Origin: Bacteroidales bacterium | GTDB taxonomy: Bacteria; Bacteroidota; Bacteroidia; Bacteroidales; UBA1402 | Length of the DNA: 64,000 nt | NCBI GenBank assembly: GCA_021373135.1 | Contig: JAJFTH010000003.1 | Location: 186,001-250,000, forward strand | Direction of reading: 5' to 3' | Shown here: one piece after another, positions 34,796 through 44,145 of the stretch | Position numbering within the stretch: the stretch's first letter is position 1 | How the letters are laid out: every line of letters begins with the position of its first letter | Notes under the pieces: generated by a model | The model's database searches: none | Told to the model about the DNA's origin: nothing | Seen by the model: only the letters and a program-made list of their open reading frames with translations | Position numbers and translations under genes: made by a program

Positions 34796-37700
34796 TTGAA
34801 AAGAACGGGGATCATAGTGCTTCTTGTGTTGCTGATACTGATTGGCATACCTCTGATTTTGTTGAATACGTCCTATTTTCAACAGCGTTTGGTCGATCGT
34901 GTGACCAAAGATCTCAATCAAAAGACCGGAGCTAAAATATACATAGAGGATTCAGAAATCAGCCTGTTTCGTGGTATTGTTTTTCATCATGTACAGATCA
35001 ATGACAGCTTGGGTCGTCAAATCTTGAAAGCGGAAAGATTTGATGCTGAAGTCCGGGTACTCCCTCTATTAAGCAGACGTCTGGAATTGAATGCTTTACG
35101 TCTGATTCGTGCAGATATTCATCTTTGGCGTGATAACCCTAAAGGTAAATTGAACATTCAGTCGATCATAGATGCTTTCAAGAAACCCAATAAGAAAACA
35201 ATCCTGCCTTGGCATCTTGATTTTTCAACGATTCTGTTGCGAAATAGCCGGATTCGTTATGACGTAAAATCCGAGTTTAACAAAACGGACGGTATTGACG
35301 GAAATCACCTTGATTTTAGCCGGGTTTCCGCAAAAATGAGTCTAAAGATTGCTCCTAAAAGACATTATCAGTTACGGATTTATAAATTTCAGGCAGAAGA
35401 AAAATGCGGTTTGAAAATTGATGATCTGAAATGTCAGGCCAAACTCTCTGACAATGCTTTTACGCTGAAAAACCTGAAAATATATTCTGCCAAATCAAGC
35501 ATGGAAATTGATTTGCTTGATGCAAAATATCATGGTTTTTCTGCTTTTTCAAATTTTGCAAATGCTGTTAAATTTAATCAGACAAATATCAGATTGACTG
35601 TTGTCCCTTTTGATTTTTCCTTTCTGAACGCATCTCTGGCCAACTTGAACAAGCCGGTCAAATTGTCTTTGTCCGCTATCGGAAAATTATCCGAACTGAC
35701 TTGCAATCAGATTCTGGTCAATATGGATAATATATTCCTTTTAAATGGAAAAATCACTTTAAAAGGCCTTCCTAAAATTAAGGATTTGTATATGAATGGT
35801 TTGATAGAAACGCTTCGTATCATGCCTGAATGTCTGGAATATTTTTCCGGTGTAGCGACCAATCAGTTTGCAGAAATACCGGCCTTACGCAATCTCGGCA
35901 CCATCAATTATATGGGGAATATCAACACGGTAGCTCATCGATGGGTACTCAGAGGTGATTTCGCCACTGCAGCAGGTAATGTCGGTACAGATATCCAATT
36001 ATCTCCTCAGAATGATCATTTTTTATTTAAAGGAAAAATAAACACTGATGCATTCAAACTGAACCGAATATTTCCTGACAATAAGATGTTGGGGGATGTT
36101 GCCTTTGATGTGACTGTCGATGGAGCCATTGATTCCCAAAAAGGATCGTCCGGAAAAATTGACGGTTTGATACCATCTGTCTTTTATAATGGTTACAAAT
36201 ACCAAAATTTGACGCTGAACGGCCAATTTGACAAAATGGGCATGGAAGGTATTTGCAAAATCAATGATGAAAATGCCAGACTTGTATTTTTCGGATCGAT
36301 CAACCGTTCAAACCCTTTGCCTAAGTATAAGTTTGATATACTGGTTGATGAAATCAACCTACAGCCTTTGAATATTTTATCTAAAGCTGGAAAATCAAAT
36401 GCAGCATTTCATTTACATTCTGATTTTGAGGGAAAAACTCTGGATGATTTGCAAGGCAGTATTTCCATTGACAGCCTTTCTTTATTTCACAATCAGGAAT
36501 GGTTTCATTTAAATCATCTGGATCTGACGGCAGGTAGAGATCCTGCAAGAAATCATATATTGATCACTTCTCCTCTCATCAATGGAGAAATTTGGGGTGA
36601 TTACAAATTCAGCACTTTGATGAACAGCGCAAGGTCGCTTGTCGGATATTATCTTCCATCTCTGATTAATCCTGGCATTCCTGATTTTTCAAATAATAAT
36701 GTGTTTGATTTTCATTGTACCCTCTCTCCTTCCGAACATTTTTCCAAAGTCTTTGGTTTACCGTTTACCATAGAAAAGACATTGGATGTCCGCGGATTTT
36801 ATAATGACAGACTGAGAAAATTCAGGCTAAAGGCGGAAGTTCCTGAACTGACTTATGGAAAGACATTGATCCAATCGATGGGGCTGCTTTTTGAAAATCC
36901 TCAACAGGATGTAAAATTTCTGGCCTATGCACAAATTGGTTCTGGTGATAAGCAAATGAAATTTGATTTGGATACGAGATCCTCGAATGACAATACAGCA
37001 TTGAAGATTAATATCAGCAATGCAGCAGTCAAGACTTACAGTGGAAATATACAAAGTGACCTCCGTTTTTCAAAAAGGGCAGATGGAAAAATTCAGGTTG
37101 GGGCTGATTTAAACAAGTCTGATATTATCGTAAACGATTCTGTTTGGCAAATTCATCCTACCAAAGTTCAATGGGAAGGTCATCGACTCTATGTGGAAGA
37201 TTTTCAACTTACGCACTCCGGTCAATTTATTAAAATTCAGGGATTTGCTTCTGAAAATTCATCAGATACCCTGTCTGTTCAGATGAATTCCTTTAGTCTG
37301 GATGATTTGTTCATGATCCTTCCGAAGACAAAGTCCAACCTCAGCCTGGGTGGTTTGGTCAGTGGTCATGCCAAATGTATGAGGTTATTGGATAATCCGG
37401 CCATGAATGCAGACCTGACAGTCAGAGATTTTTCCATCAACCATACCGTTTTGGGCAACCTGACTGCTAAATCGAAATGGAATAATGCGTTGAAAGCTTT
37501 GGCTTTGGATGGCGTGATTCGTTCCAATGAAGAAATTGGAGGTGTACATAAAAAAATGGCTACCGCAAGTGGTGCTTACTTCCCTACTTCTGATTCCTTA
37601 TTCCTTTCCATTATAGGGGATCGTGTACCTTTGGGTTTCCTGGATCCCTATTTGGGTAAAATCATGTATCAGATGGAAGGTGTGGCTTCCGGTAACATTC

Positions 37701-39274
37701 ATCTGATCGGTCCTATGAAAAATCTTGGAATATATGCTCAGGCCTATGTGGAGAATGCGTCTTTTGGTGTTGAGATGCTGAATACCCGTTATTATTTCAG
37801 TGATTCTGTTTTACTTTCTCCAAGAATTGTCGTTTTTCGAAATGTGGACGTCAGGGACAAAGAAGGAAATCATGCCAAAGCAACCGGTATCATCAGACAT
37901 GACCATTTTAAAAACATGCAGACATCGATTGATATTCAGACCAATAAATTACTGGCAATGGATATTCCTCCATCATCTAATGCTTATTTTTACGGTACTG
38001 CTTATGGGTCAGGTTCTGTTTCCATCAATGGCAGGCAGGAAAAAATGACGATTGATGTCAATATGCGCACAGAAGACAAGACCAATGCAACCATTTCTTT
38101 TTTAGATAATTCAGAGGTCGCCGAATATAGCTTCATCAATTTCATTCAGAAAAAGAAAGTGAATGAGGATTATAATCTGGAATTCAAAAAAGGTAAATCG
38201 GTTAAACCTGATTTGTCGACTAAGAAAGCATTGACCGATTTGACCGTCAATCTGCAAATTGAAGCGACGCCAAAAGCCGAACTTACATTGATTACAGACC
38301 CTTCTTCGGGTGATGAAATCAAGGCTCGCGGGAATGGTGCCATCCGTGCTGTTTTCCGTGGTGCTGACGATATTCAGTTATTTGGGCGATATACCATTGA
38401 AAACGGAAGTTATAAGTTCATTTACGAGAATCTGCTTCGAAGGGACTTTACCATTGAAAACGGAGGCAGTATCAACTTTTCCGGAAATCCTTTTGCTGCA
38501 GAATTAAATATTGTGGCTAACTATACTGTCAATGCGAATCTGTCGGATTTGTTGTCCTCTTCGGATATCAGCAGCTCAAAGTTATCCAGTAACAGCATTC
38601 CTGTAAATTGTGTGCTGAAATTGAATGGGGAACTTCAAAAGCCCGGTATACAGTTGGGTTTGGACTATCCTGCAGCGGATGAAGACTTAAAAAGACGAAT
38701 TGCCAATGTCATCAACACAGATGATATGATGAATCAGCAAATCGTATTCCTGATGCTTTTTGGACGTTTCAGCACGCCGACATACAATTCCGCACAAAGC
38801 GGAAACACCAGTGGCATGTCCACTGTATTGAACACGACCATATCTACGCTTTCCTCTCAACTGAACAGTATGATATCTGATGTATTCGGGCAATCCAAGA
38901 TGTCCTTTGATTTTGATTATAGGAATGAGGCTTATGAAATGGGTGCTCCTGGAGAATGGAAAGTGGGCATGAGTGGAAAATGGTTGGACAATCGTTTGAC
39001 ATTCAATGGAAATCTCGGCTCCCGTGAGGATTTGACACAGACTGGTAAGAGTCAATTTATCGGAGAGTTTGACATTGATCTCAAGCTCAACAATTCGGAA
39101 AAATGGAGTGCCAAATTCTTCAATAGAGCCAACGACAATCGTTACTTCAAGTCTGCGCTGAATACACAGGGTGCAGGTATCGTTTATAAGGAAGATTTCA
39201 ATACATTTTCGGACCTGTTTGCGCAAATGGTTGAAATGCTCCAGAAGCCTTTTAAAAAAGGTGAATCGAAATAA
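34796..39274 (+). CDS. tamB: Giant TamB-like inner-membrane/periplasmic protein (DUF490)
   Basis: 1492 residues with a TTG start. The frame upstream is closed by a stop at 34748 with no ATG before it, so TTG is the best choice. The N-terminal membrane segment is at about 5-25 (IIVLLVLLILIGIPLILL). A long beta-rich body follows (the AsmA/TamB-type N-domain starts around KNPFYFQQR-like residues and VTKDLNQKTGAKIYIEDSEI). The TamB (DUF490) C-terminal domain is at about 1080-1480. Such proteins form hydrophobic grooves that move phospholipids or assist outer-membrane protein assembly. No BamA-type partner is next to it. Confidence 0.9.
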   Translation: MKRTGIIVLLVLLILIGIPLILLNTSYFQQRLVDRVTKDLNQKTGAKIYIEDSEISLFRGIVFHHVQINDSLGRQILKAERFDAEVRVLPLLSRRLELNALRLIRADIHLWRDNPKGKLNIQSIIDAFKKPNKKTILPWHLDFSTILLRNSRIRYDVKSEFNKTDGIDGNHLDFSRVSAKMSLKIAPKRHYQLRIYKFQAEEKCGLKIDDLKCQAKLSDNAFTLKNLKIYSAKSSMEIDLLDAKYHGFSAFSNFANAVKFNQTNIRLTVVPFDFSFLNASLANLNKPVKLSLSAIGKLSELTCNQILVNMDNIFLLNGKITLKGLPKIKDLYMNGLIETLRIMPECLEYFSGVATNQFAEIPALRNLGTINYMGNINTVAHRWVLRGDFATAAGNVGTDIQLSPQNDHFLFKGKINTDAFKLNRIFPDNKMLGDVAFDVTVDGAIDSQKGSSGKIDGLIPSVFYNGYKYQNLTLNGQFDKMGMEGICKINDENARLVFFGSINRSNPLPKYKFDILVDEINLQPLNILSKAGKSNAAFHLHSDFEGKTLDDLQGSISIDSLSLFHNQEWFHLNHLDLTAGRDPARNHILITSPLINGEIWGDYKFSTLMNSARSLVGYYLPSLINPGIPDFSNNNVFDFHCTLSPSEHFSKVFGLPFTIEKTLDVRGFYNDRLRKFRLKAEVPELTYGKTLIQSMGLLFENPQQDVKFLAYAQIGSGDKQMKFDLDTRSSNDNTALKINISNAAVKTYSGNIQSDLRFSKRADGKIQVGADLNKSDIIVNDSVWQIHPTKVQWEGHRLYVEDFQLTHSGQFIKIQGFASENSSDTLSVQMNSFSLDDLFMILPKTKSNLSLGGLVSGHAKCMRLLDNPAMNADLTVRDFSINHTVLGNLTAKSKWNNALKALALDGVIRSNEEIGGVHKKMATASGAYFPTSDSLFLSIIGDRVPLGFLDPYLGKIMYQMEGVASGNIHLIGPMKNLGIYAQAYVENASFGVEMLNTRYYFSDSVLLSPRIVVFRNVDVRDKEGNHAKATGIIRHDHFKNMQTSIDIQTNKLLAMDIPPSSNAYFYGTAYGSGSVSINGRQEKMTIDVNMRTEDKTNATISFLDNSEVAEYSFINFIQKKKVNEDYNLEFKKGKSVKPDLSTKKALTDLTVNLQIEATPKAELTLITDPSSGDEIKARGNGAIRAVFRGADDIQLFGRYTIENGSYKFIYENLLRRDFTIENGGSINFSGNPFAAELNIVANYTVNANLSDLLSSSDISSSKLSSNSIPVNCVLKLNGELQKPGIQLGLDYPAADEDLKRRIANVINTDDMMNQQIVFLMLFGRFSTPTYNSAQSGNTSGMSTVLNTTISTLSSQLNSMISDVFGQSKMSFDFDYRNEAYEMGAPGEWKVGMSGKWLDNRLTFNGNLGSREDLTQTGKSQFIGEFDIDLKLNNSEKWSAKFFNRANDNRYFKSALNTQGAGIVYKEDFNTFSDLFAQMVEMLQKPFKKGESK

Positions 39275-39306
39275 GAATCAATCAATAAAGCAGGCTCCTC
39301 TGTTTT

Positions 39307-40788
39307 TCAATATGCACGTGCGAATATTACACGGCGTGCAGAAGGTTTTCCTGTAACCATGCATTTCCCGGGAGTCTTGTCTCCTTCAAAAGGAATGCAG
39401 CGGATGGTTGCCTTTGTTTCATTCTTGACGAGTTCTTCTGTCTCGGGAGTTCCATCCCAATGGCAAAGCAAGAAACCGCCCTTTTCGATTTCCACCTTGA
39501 ATTCCTCGTAACTGTTTACCTCACGAATATTGGCATTTCTATAATCAAGTGCTTTTTTGTAAATGTTGGCCTGAATTTCATCCAACAAATCTTTGATGAA
39601 AGATTCGATGCCGTCGATTGAACGAGTCTCTTTGGTAAGCGTATCACGACGAGCAATTTCAATGGTGTTGTTCTCCATATCGCGGGCTCCGAGAGCCAGA
39701 CGAACAGGCACACCCTTCAATTCGTATTCAGCGAATTTCCAGCCTGGTTTTTTGTTGTCGGTGTTGTCGTATTTTACGCTGATACCGAGTGATTTCAGTT
39801 TTGCCATTATCTGGTTTGCCTTTGCATCAATAGCGTGCAATTGCTCGTTATTTTTATAAATTGGAACAATGACAACCTGAAATGGTGCCAATGCAGGAGG
39901 AAGAACCAGCCCGTTGTCATCGGAGTGCGTCATGATCAGTGCCCCCATCAAACGGGTGGAAACGCCCCAGGATGTTGCCCATACATATTCCTGTTTGTTG
40001 TCCTTGTTTACAAAAGTGACGTCAAAAGCCTTGGCAAAATTCTGGCCAAGGAAATGAGAAGTACCGGATTGCAATGCTTTCCCATCCTGCATCATTGCTT
40101 CGATGGTGTAAGTGTCCAAAGCTCCGGCAAATCGCTCTGTCGCTGTTTTTACACCTTTGATCACAGGCATAGCCATGAACTTTTCTGCAAATGTGGCATA
40201 AACCTCCAACATCTTTTGTGCTTCTGCTTCCGCTTCTTCGCGGGTGGCATGAGCTGTGTGCCCTTCTTGCCACAAGAATTCCGTTGTACGCAGGAACAAG
40301 CGGGTACGCATTTCCCACCGGACTACATTTGCCCATTGGTTGACAAGGATAGGCAGGTCACGGTATGAGGTGATCCAGTTTTTATAAGTATTCCAGATGA
40401 TGGTTTCAGAGGTGGGACGAACAATCAATTCCTCTTCCAGTTTGGCATCGGGGTCAACCACGAGACCTGTCCCGTTGGGATCTTTCATCAGTCTGTGATG
40501 TGTTACGACGGCACATTCCTTGGCGAAACCTTCTACATGTTCTGCTTCACGGCTTAAAAAGGATTTTGGGATAAACAATGGAAAATAAGCATTTTGATGT
40601 CCCGTTTCCTTAAACATGTCATCCAACTGACGTTGTATCTTTTCCCAGATAGCATATCCATAAGGTTTGATGACCATGCAACCGCGTACGGCTGAGTTTT
40701 CTGCCAAATCGGCTTTAATGACCAAATCCTGATACCATTGTGAATAATCGACGCTTCTGGATTCCAACTCTTTCAATTCTTTTGCCAT
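39307..40788 (-). CDS. proS: Prolyl-tRNA synthetase (archaeal/eukaryal type, ProS type 3)
   Basis: 493 residues, lacking the INS editing insert of bacterial ProS. Class II motifs are visible: [13 protein letters not shown] (about 42-54), [17 protein letters not shown] and [23 protein letters not shown]. It charges tRNA-Pro. It is divergent from the SBF transporter gene and convergent with tamB. A type 3 ProS is normal for Bacteroidales. Confidence 0.96.
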   Translation of the reverse strand: MAKELKELESRSVDYSQWYQDLVIKADLAENSAVRGCMVIKPYGYAIWEKIQRQLDDMFKETGHQNAYFPLFIPKSFLSREAEHVEGFAKECAVVTHHRLMKDPNGTGLVVDPDAKLEEELIVRPTSETIIWNTYKNWITSYRDLPILVNQWANVVRWEMRTRLFLRTTEFLWQEGHTAHATREEAEAEAQKMLEVYATFAEKFMAMPVIKGVKTATERFAGALDTYTIEAMMQDGKALQSGTSHFLGQNFAKAFDVTFVNKDNKQEYVWATSWGVSTRLMGALIMTHSDDNGLVLPPALAPFQVVIVPIYKNNEQLHAIDAKANQIMAKLKSLGISVKYDNTDNKKPGWKFAEYELKGVPVRLALGARDMENNTIEIARRDTLTKETRSIDGIESFIKDLLDEIQANIYKKALDYRNANIREVNSYEEFKVEIEKGGFLLCHWDGTPETEELVKNETKATIRCIPFEGDKTPGKCMVTGKPSARRVIFARAY

Positions 40789-40928
40789 AAGATATATTTG
40801 TATGCGAAATTGTCTGTTTCTTCTTAAAGAATCGGCAAATTTAGCAAAGATTGCTTGGATAGCAAACTGAAATCATTAATTTCGCGGAGGCTAAAAAATA
40901 ATATTTCGCTATTTTTAAACCAAGTGTT

Positions 40929-41888
40929 ATGTATGAAGCTCTTCTGGAACTTGACCAGGTAAGGATCAACTTTTCAACCTCAGGGTCACATGTCCTGAAT
41001 ATCATTTTAGGTTTTATCATGTTTGGTGTGGCTCTTGATATTCGTCCAAGAGAATTCAAGGAAATCATCAAAAAACCAAAAGCACTGATAGGTGGTCTAT
41101 TGGCACAGATGTTTCTCTTGCCTGCAGTCACTTTCCTGATTGTTCTCCTGTTCCACAAGATCCTGACTCCGACAATTGCCATGGGCATGATATTGGTGGC
41201 AGCCTGTCCCGGAGGAAATATCTCCAATTTCATCTGCAATTATGCAAAAGGGAAAATTGAGCTATCTGTTACCATGACGGCCATGACGACCGTTGCCGCC
41301 ATACTGACTACACCTTTCAATTTTGCTTTCTGGGGGGATATTTATATGAATTATCTGGCAAAACACGCAGCCAATGAGTTACTTCCGAATCTCACCATCG
41401 ACCCTGTCCAAATGTTCCATACCGTCTTCATATTACTGGGTATTCCCTTGGCTTTGGGGATGTTCTTTGCACACTTATTTCCAACGCTATCCAAAAAAAT
41501 TGCTCCCTGGTTCCAGCGGTTTTCCATTTTAATGTTTGCAGCGATGATTGTCATTGCTTTCTCAAACAATTTAGATATTTTCCTGAATTATATCGGTTAT
41601 ATAGCTCTTATTGTTTTGGTACACAATGCTTCTGCGTTTGCCACCGGTTATCTGACTGGTACAGCCTTCAGAGTAACGCCCAAAGAAAGACGGGCCATAT
41701 CCATCGAAGTCGGAATTCAAAACAGTGGATTGGGACTTGCCTTATTGTTCAATCCTAAGATTTTTTCCCCCGACCTGGCCATTGGTGGTATGTTGCTTAT
41801 TGTTGCTTGGTGGGGAATTTGGCATATAGTAGCTGGTCTCACCTTGGGCACTTTCTGGCACAGAAGACCGATTGAAGAAATTGAATAA
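40929..41888 (+). CDS. Bile acid:sodium symporter family transporter (SBF-like)
   Basis: 319 residues with about nine or ten hydrophobic segments. Family signatures are NIILGFIMFGVALDIRPREF, MILVAACPGGNISNFICNYA and EVGIQNSGLGLALLF, the last two holding the helix-crossover and sodium sites. The substrate is some organic anion and is not determinable. It is followed after five bases by an acyltransferase gene. Confidence 0.9.
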   Translation: MYEALLELDQVRINFSTSGSHVLNIILGFIMFGVALDIRPREFKEIIKKPKALIGGLLAQMFLLPAVTFLIVLLFHKILTPTIAMGMILVAACPGGNISNFICNYAKGKIELSVTMTAMTTVAAILTTPFNFAFWGDIYMNYLAKHAANELLPNLTIDPVQMFHTVFILLGIPLALGMFFAHLFPTLSKKIAPWFQRFSILMFAAMIVIAFSNNLDIFLNYIGYIALIVLVHNASAFATGYLTGTAFRVTPKERRAISIEVGIQNSGLGLALLFNPKIFSPDLAIGGMLLIVAWWGIWHIVAGLTLGTFWHRRPIEEIE

Positions 41889-41893
41889 AATTG

Positions 41894-43270
41894 ATGATGG
41901 AGAAAATTTACGATAATACACTTTATTACAAGCTTCTGCGTTTTTTTGTGCGCATTCCTTTTGTGCGTTTTTTCAGGCAAATTGAGATTCGTGGTATAGA
42001 ACGAATTCCGCAAGGTGATCCTGTCATTTTTGCAGGCAATCATCAGAATGCACTCTTTGACGCCTTGGCCATTCTCTTTTTCCAGAAAGGTCCTATTGTT
42101 TTTATGGCGCGTGCAGACATTTTTCAAAATAAGATTGTTGCCAAATTTCTGAGATCCCTGAAAATTGCTCCCATTTATCGCATCAGGGATGGTTTTGAAA
42201 ACCTGACAAAAAACGAAAAGCAGATGAATGGTGCAGTGAATGTTTTGGTGGATTGTAAGCAAATGTGTCTGATGCCTGAAGGGAATTTAGGAAATCAACA
42301 CAAATTACGTCCATTGGTAAAAGGACTTTTTCGCATAGCTTATTCCGCTGAGGAAAGGTTGAATGGTGAAGCCCATGTGAAAATCGTACCTGTAGGAATT
42401 GACTTTAGTTATTATTTTCATTCAGGACCCGACTTGGTCGTTACCTACGGAGAGCCGATAGATGTCAGGGATTATGTGAATATTTACAGAGAAAACCAAG
42501 CCAACGGTTTAAATCTTCTTCGGGATAAACTGGCAGCATCCATGTCACCGTTGATGCATGACATCAGGAGTGTTTCCGATTATGAAAAAATATACAGGCT
42601 TTGCTGTCTGGGAACACCTGCCTATTTGGATGTCTTGCTTGAAAAGGGAGAGGAAACGGATGCCACGACGATGGCCGGTTTACGCTTTGATGCACGTTGC
42701 GCCTTGAGCAAGATTTTAGATGGGATTGATGCTGAAAATCCTGAACAGATTGGTGCTTTGGATGACTTATGCAAAAGGTTGAAGCAATTGCCCGGATCTC
42801 CGGCTGAAGTGTCTGAGTGGATGGATGATAGACAACCCGGATTCATCACGGCTTTATTGATGGCTTTATCCATTCCGCTTCTTCCGGGTTTATTGATGAA
42901 TTTTCCTGCCTGGCTGATCAGTCATCAGATTTGTAAAAGAATCGAAGATAGGCAGATGCACAGCACTTTTGTTTTTACAATGGGCATGCTTTTCAACCTC
43001 ATCATCTATCTCGTTGCAACTTGCTGCTTGGTGAATTATACCGTTGTTTCAGCCCTGTATGGATTGCTGATTTTCTTTTTCGTAACAGCCTATGGCCTTG
43101 TCAGCGAACGCGCCAGACAAGCACTGAGATTGCCTTTAAGACGTATGGCATGGTCATTCGGCAAGAGAGGAGCATTGTTGCAGCAATGTAAGGCTGATTA
43201 CCGAAAGCTGAAAGAAGAAATCAAGAAGGTGGTTAAAAATAATGAAGTGGTTGTTTCAAAAGTTTTTTAA
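41894..43270 (+). CDS. PlsC-like 1-acyl-glycerol-3-phosphate acyltransferase with C-terminal membrane segments
   Basis: About 458 residues from the ATG at 41894 (TTG at 41891 also fits). The acyltransferase HX4D motif is NHQNALFD (about 50-57) and the later PEGNLGN box is present. A helical region (about 230-305) separates it from three or four C-terminal hydrophobic stretches, including ALSIPLLPGLLMNFPAWLIS. It probably acts at the inner membrane in lysophospholipid or glycerolipid acylation. Longer than typical PlsC (about 240), as in the two-part Bacteroidota versions. Confidence 0.85.
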   Translation: MMEKIYDNTLYYKLLRFFVRIPFVRFFRQIEIRGIERIPQGDPVIFAGNHQNALFDALAILFFQKGPIVFMARADIFQNKIVAKFLRSLKIAPIYRIRDGFENLTKNEKQMNGAVNVLVDCKQMCLMPEGNLGNQHKLRPLVKGLFRIAYSAEERLNGEAHVKIVPVGIDFSYYFHSGPDLVVTYGEPIDVRDYVNIYRENQANGLNLLRDKLAASMSPLMHDIRSVSDYEKIYRLCCLGTPAYLDVLLEKGEETDATTMAGLRFDARCALSKILDGIDAENPEQIGALDDLCKRLKQLPGSPAEVSEWMDDRQPGFITALLMALSIPLLPGLLMNFPAWLISHQICKRIEDRQMHSTFVFTMGMLFNLIIYLVATCCLVNYTVVSALYGLLIFFFVTAYGLVSERARQALRLPLRRMAWSFGKRGALLQQCKADYRKLKEEIKKVVKNNEVVVSKVF

Positions 43271-43370
43271 GCTTCTGAGAATTGACTATTTGAGATTGCT
43301 CTCAGATTAGGAGTACGAATAAAAAGAGGGTGTACCAGACTTTTGATACACCCTCTTTAAATATCCGTAC
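43269..43370 (+). repeat. Intergenic repeat R2, copy 1, carrying a terminator
   Basis: It shares with 60108-60206 the run AAGC-T-TGA-AATTGA-TATTTGAG, then CTCAGAT, GTACGAATAAAA-GAGGG, CAGACTTTTGA and CTTTAAATA. Copy 1 includes a perfect hairpin, GAGGGTGTA/TACACCCTC, around the shared CAGACTTTTGA loop. It lies in the convergent gap between the acyltransferase and sodB. Confidence 0.75.
43324..43360. terminator. Bidirectional terminator within repeat R2
   Basis: A 10-bp perfect stem, AGAGGGTGTA with TACACCCTCT, flanked by an A-run and a T-run. It can end both convergent genes. Confidence 0.85.
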
Positions 43371-43384
43371 CGATACTTGCTTTT

Positions 43385-43957
43385 TTAGAACCTTTTCAAT
43401 ATTACATTCCAGTCCAGAATATTCCACAGATTCTTAATATAGTCTGCTCTTTTGTTTTGATAGTCAAGGTAATAAGCATGTTCCCATACATCAAAGCATA
43501 AAAAGGGTCTCCATCCTTTTCTCATAGGGTTTCCGGCATTGCTTTCACCTACAATCTGAAGTTTTCCATCCAGATCTTCGACCAGCCACAACCATCCGGA
43601 TCCGAAAAATCCGACAGCGGCTTTACTGAATTCTTCCTTAAACACATCAAAGTTACCCCATTTATCTTCAATGGCTTTGCAGGTGGGAATATTCTGATCC
43701 TTGGTTTTACCCAATGCTTCAAAATAGAAAGTGTGGTTCCATACCTGGGCAGCGTTGTTAAAAATGGGTCCGTCAGGGGCTGTCTTGATGATTTCTTCCA
43801 ATGACATGTTCTCGAAAACGGTACCGATGATAAATTTGTTCAGATTGTCGACATAAGTCTGATGGTGCTTTCCATAATGAAATTTCATGGTCAATTCGCT
43901 GATCGATGGCTCCAAGTCATTCAGCGCATAAGATAAATTGGGCAGTGAGAAGTTCAT
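43385..43957 (-). CDS. sodB: Iron superoxide dismutase
   Basis: 190 residues. The metal ligands are the first His of KFHYGKHHQTYVDN (about residue 27), His in QVWNHTFYFEAL, and Asp/His in DVWEHAYYLDYQNKR. Gln of AAQVWNH is the iron-type marker. It converts superoxide to peroxide and oxygen in the cytoplasm. It is monocistronic. Confidence 0.95.
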   Translation of the reverse strand: MNFSLPNLSYALNDLEPSISELTMKFHYGKHHQTYVDNLNKFIIGTVFENMSLEEIIKTAPDGPIFNNAAQVWNHTFYFEALGKTKDQNIPTCKAIEDKWGNFDVFKEEFSKAAVGFFGSGWLWLVEDLDGKLQIVGESNAGNPMRKGWRPFLCFDVWEHAYYLDYQNKRADYIKNLWNILDWNVILKRF

Positions 43958-44112
43958 ATTCAGATTGTTTTTAAGTTAAACAATAAACGTTACTAATACC
44001 TCCGAGATTTGAAATTGATATAAACAAACATACGAAAATATTTTCAAATAAACTATATGGAAAAGAATCACCAAATACCCAATTTGGCCTTTTTGCTTTG
44101 GAGATTTTGGGT

Positions 44113-44120
44113 TACATTTG
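44113..44120 (+). promoter_or_regulatory. -7 box of the uvrD/pcrA gene
   Basis: TACATTTG matches TAnnTTTG and lies 26 bases before the GTG start; TTTG lies 17 bases upstream at 44092-44095. Confidence 0.6.
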
Positions 44121-44145
44121 AAAAATTAAAATTGTATTTCAAATT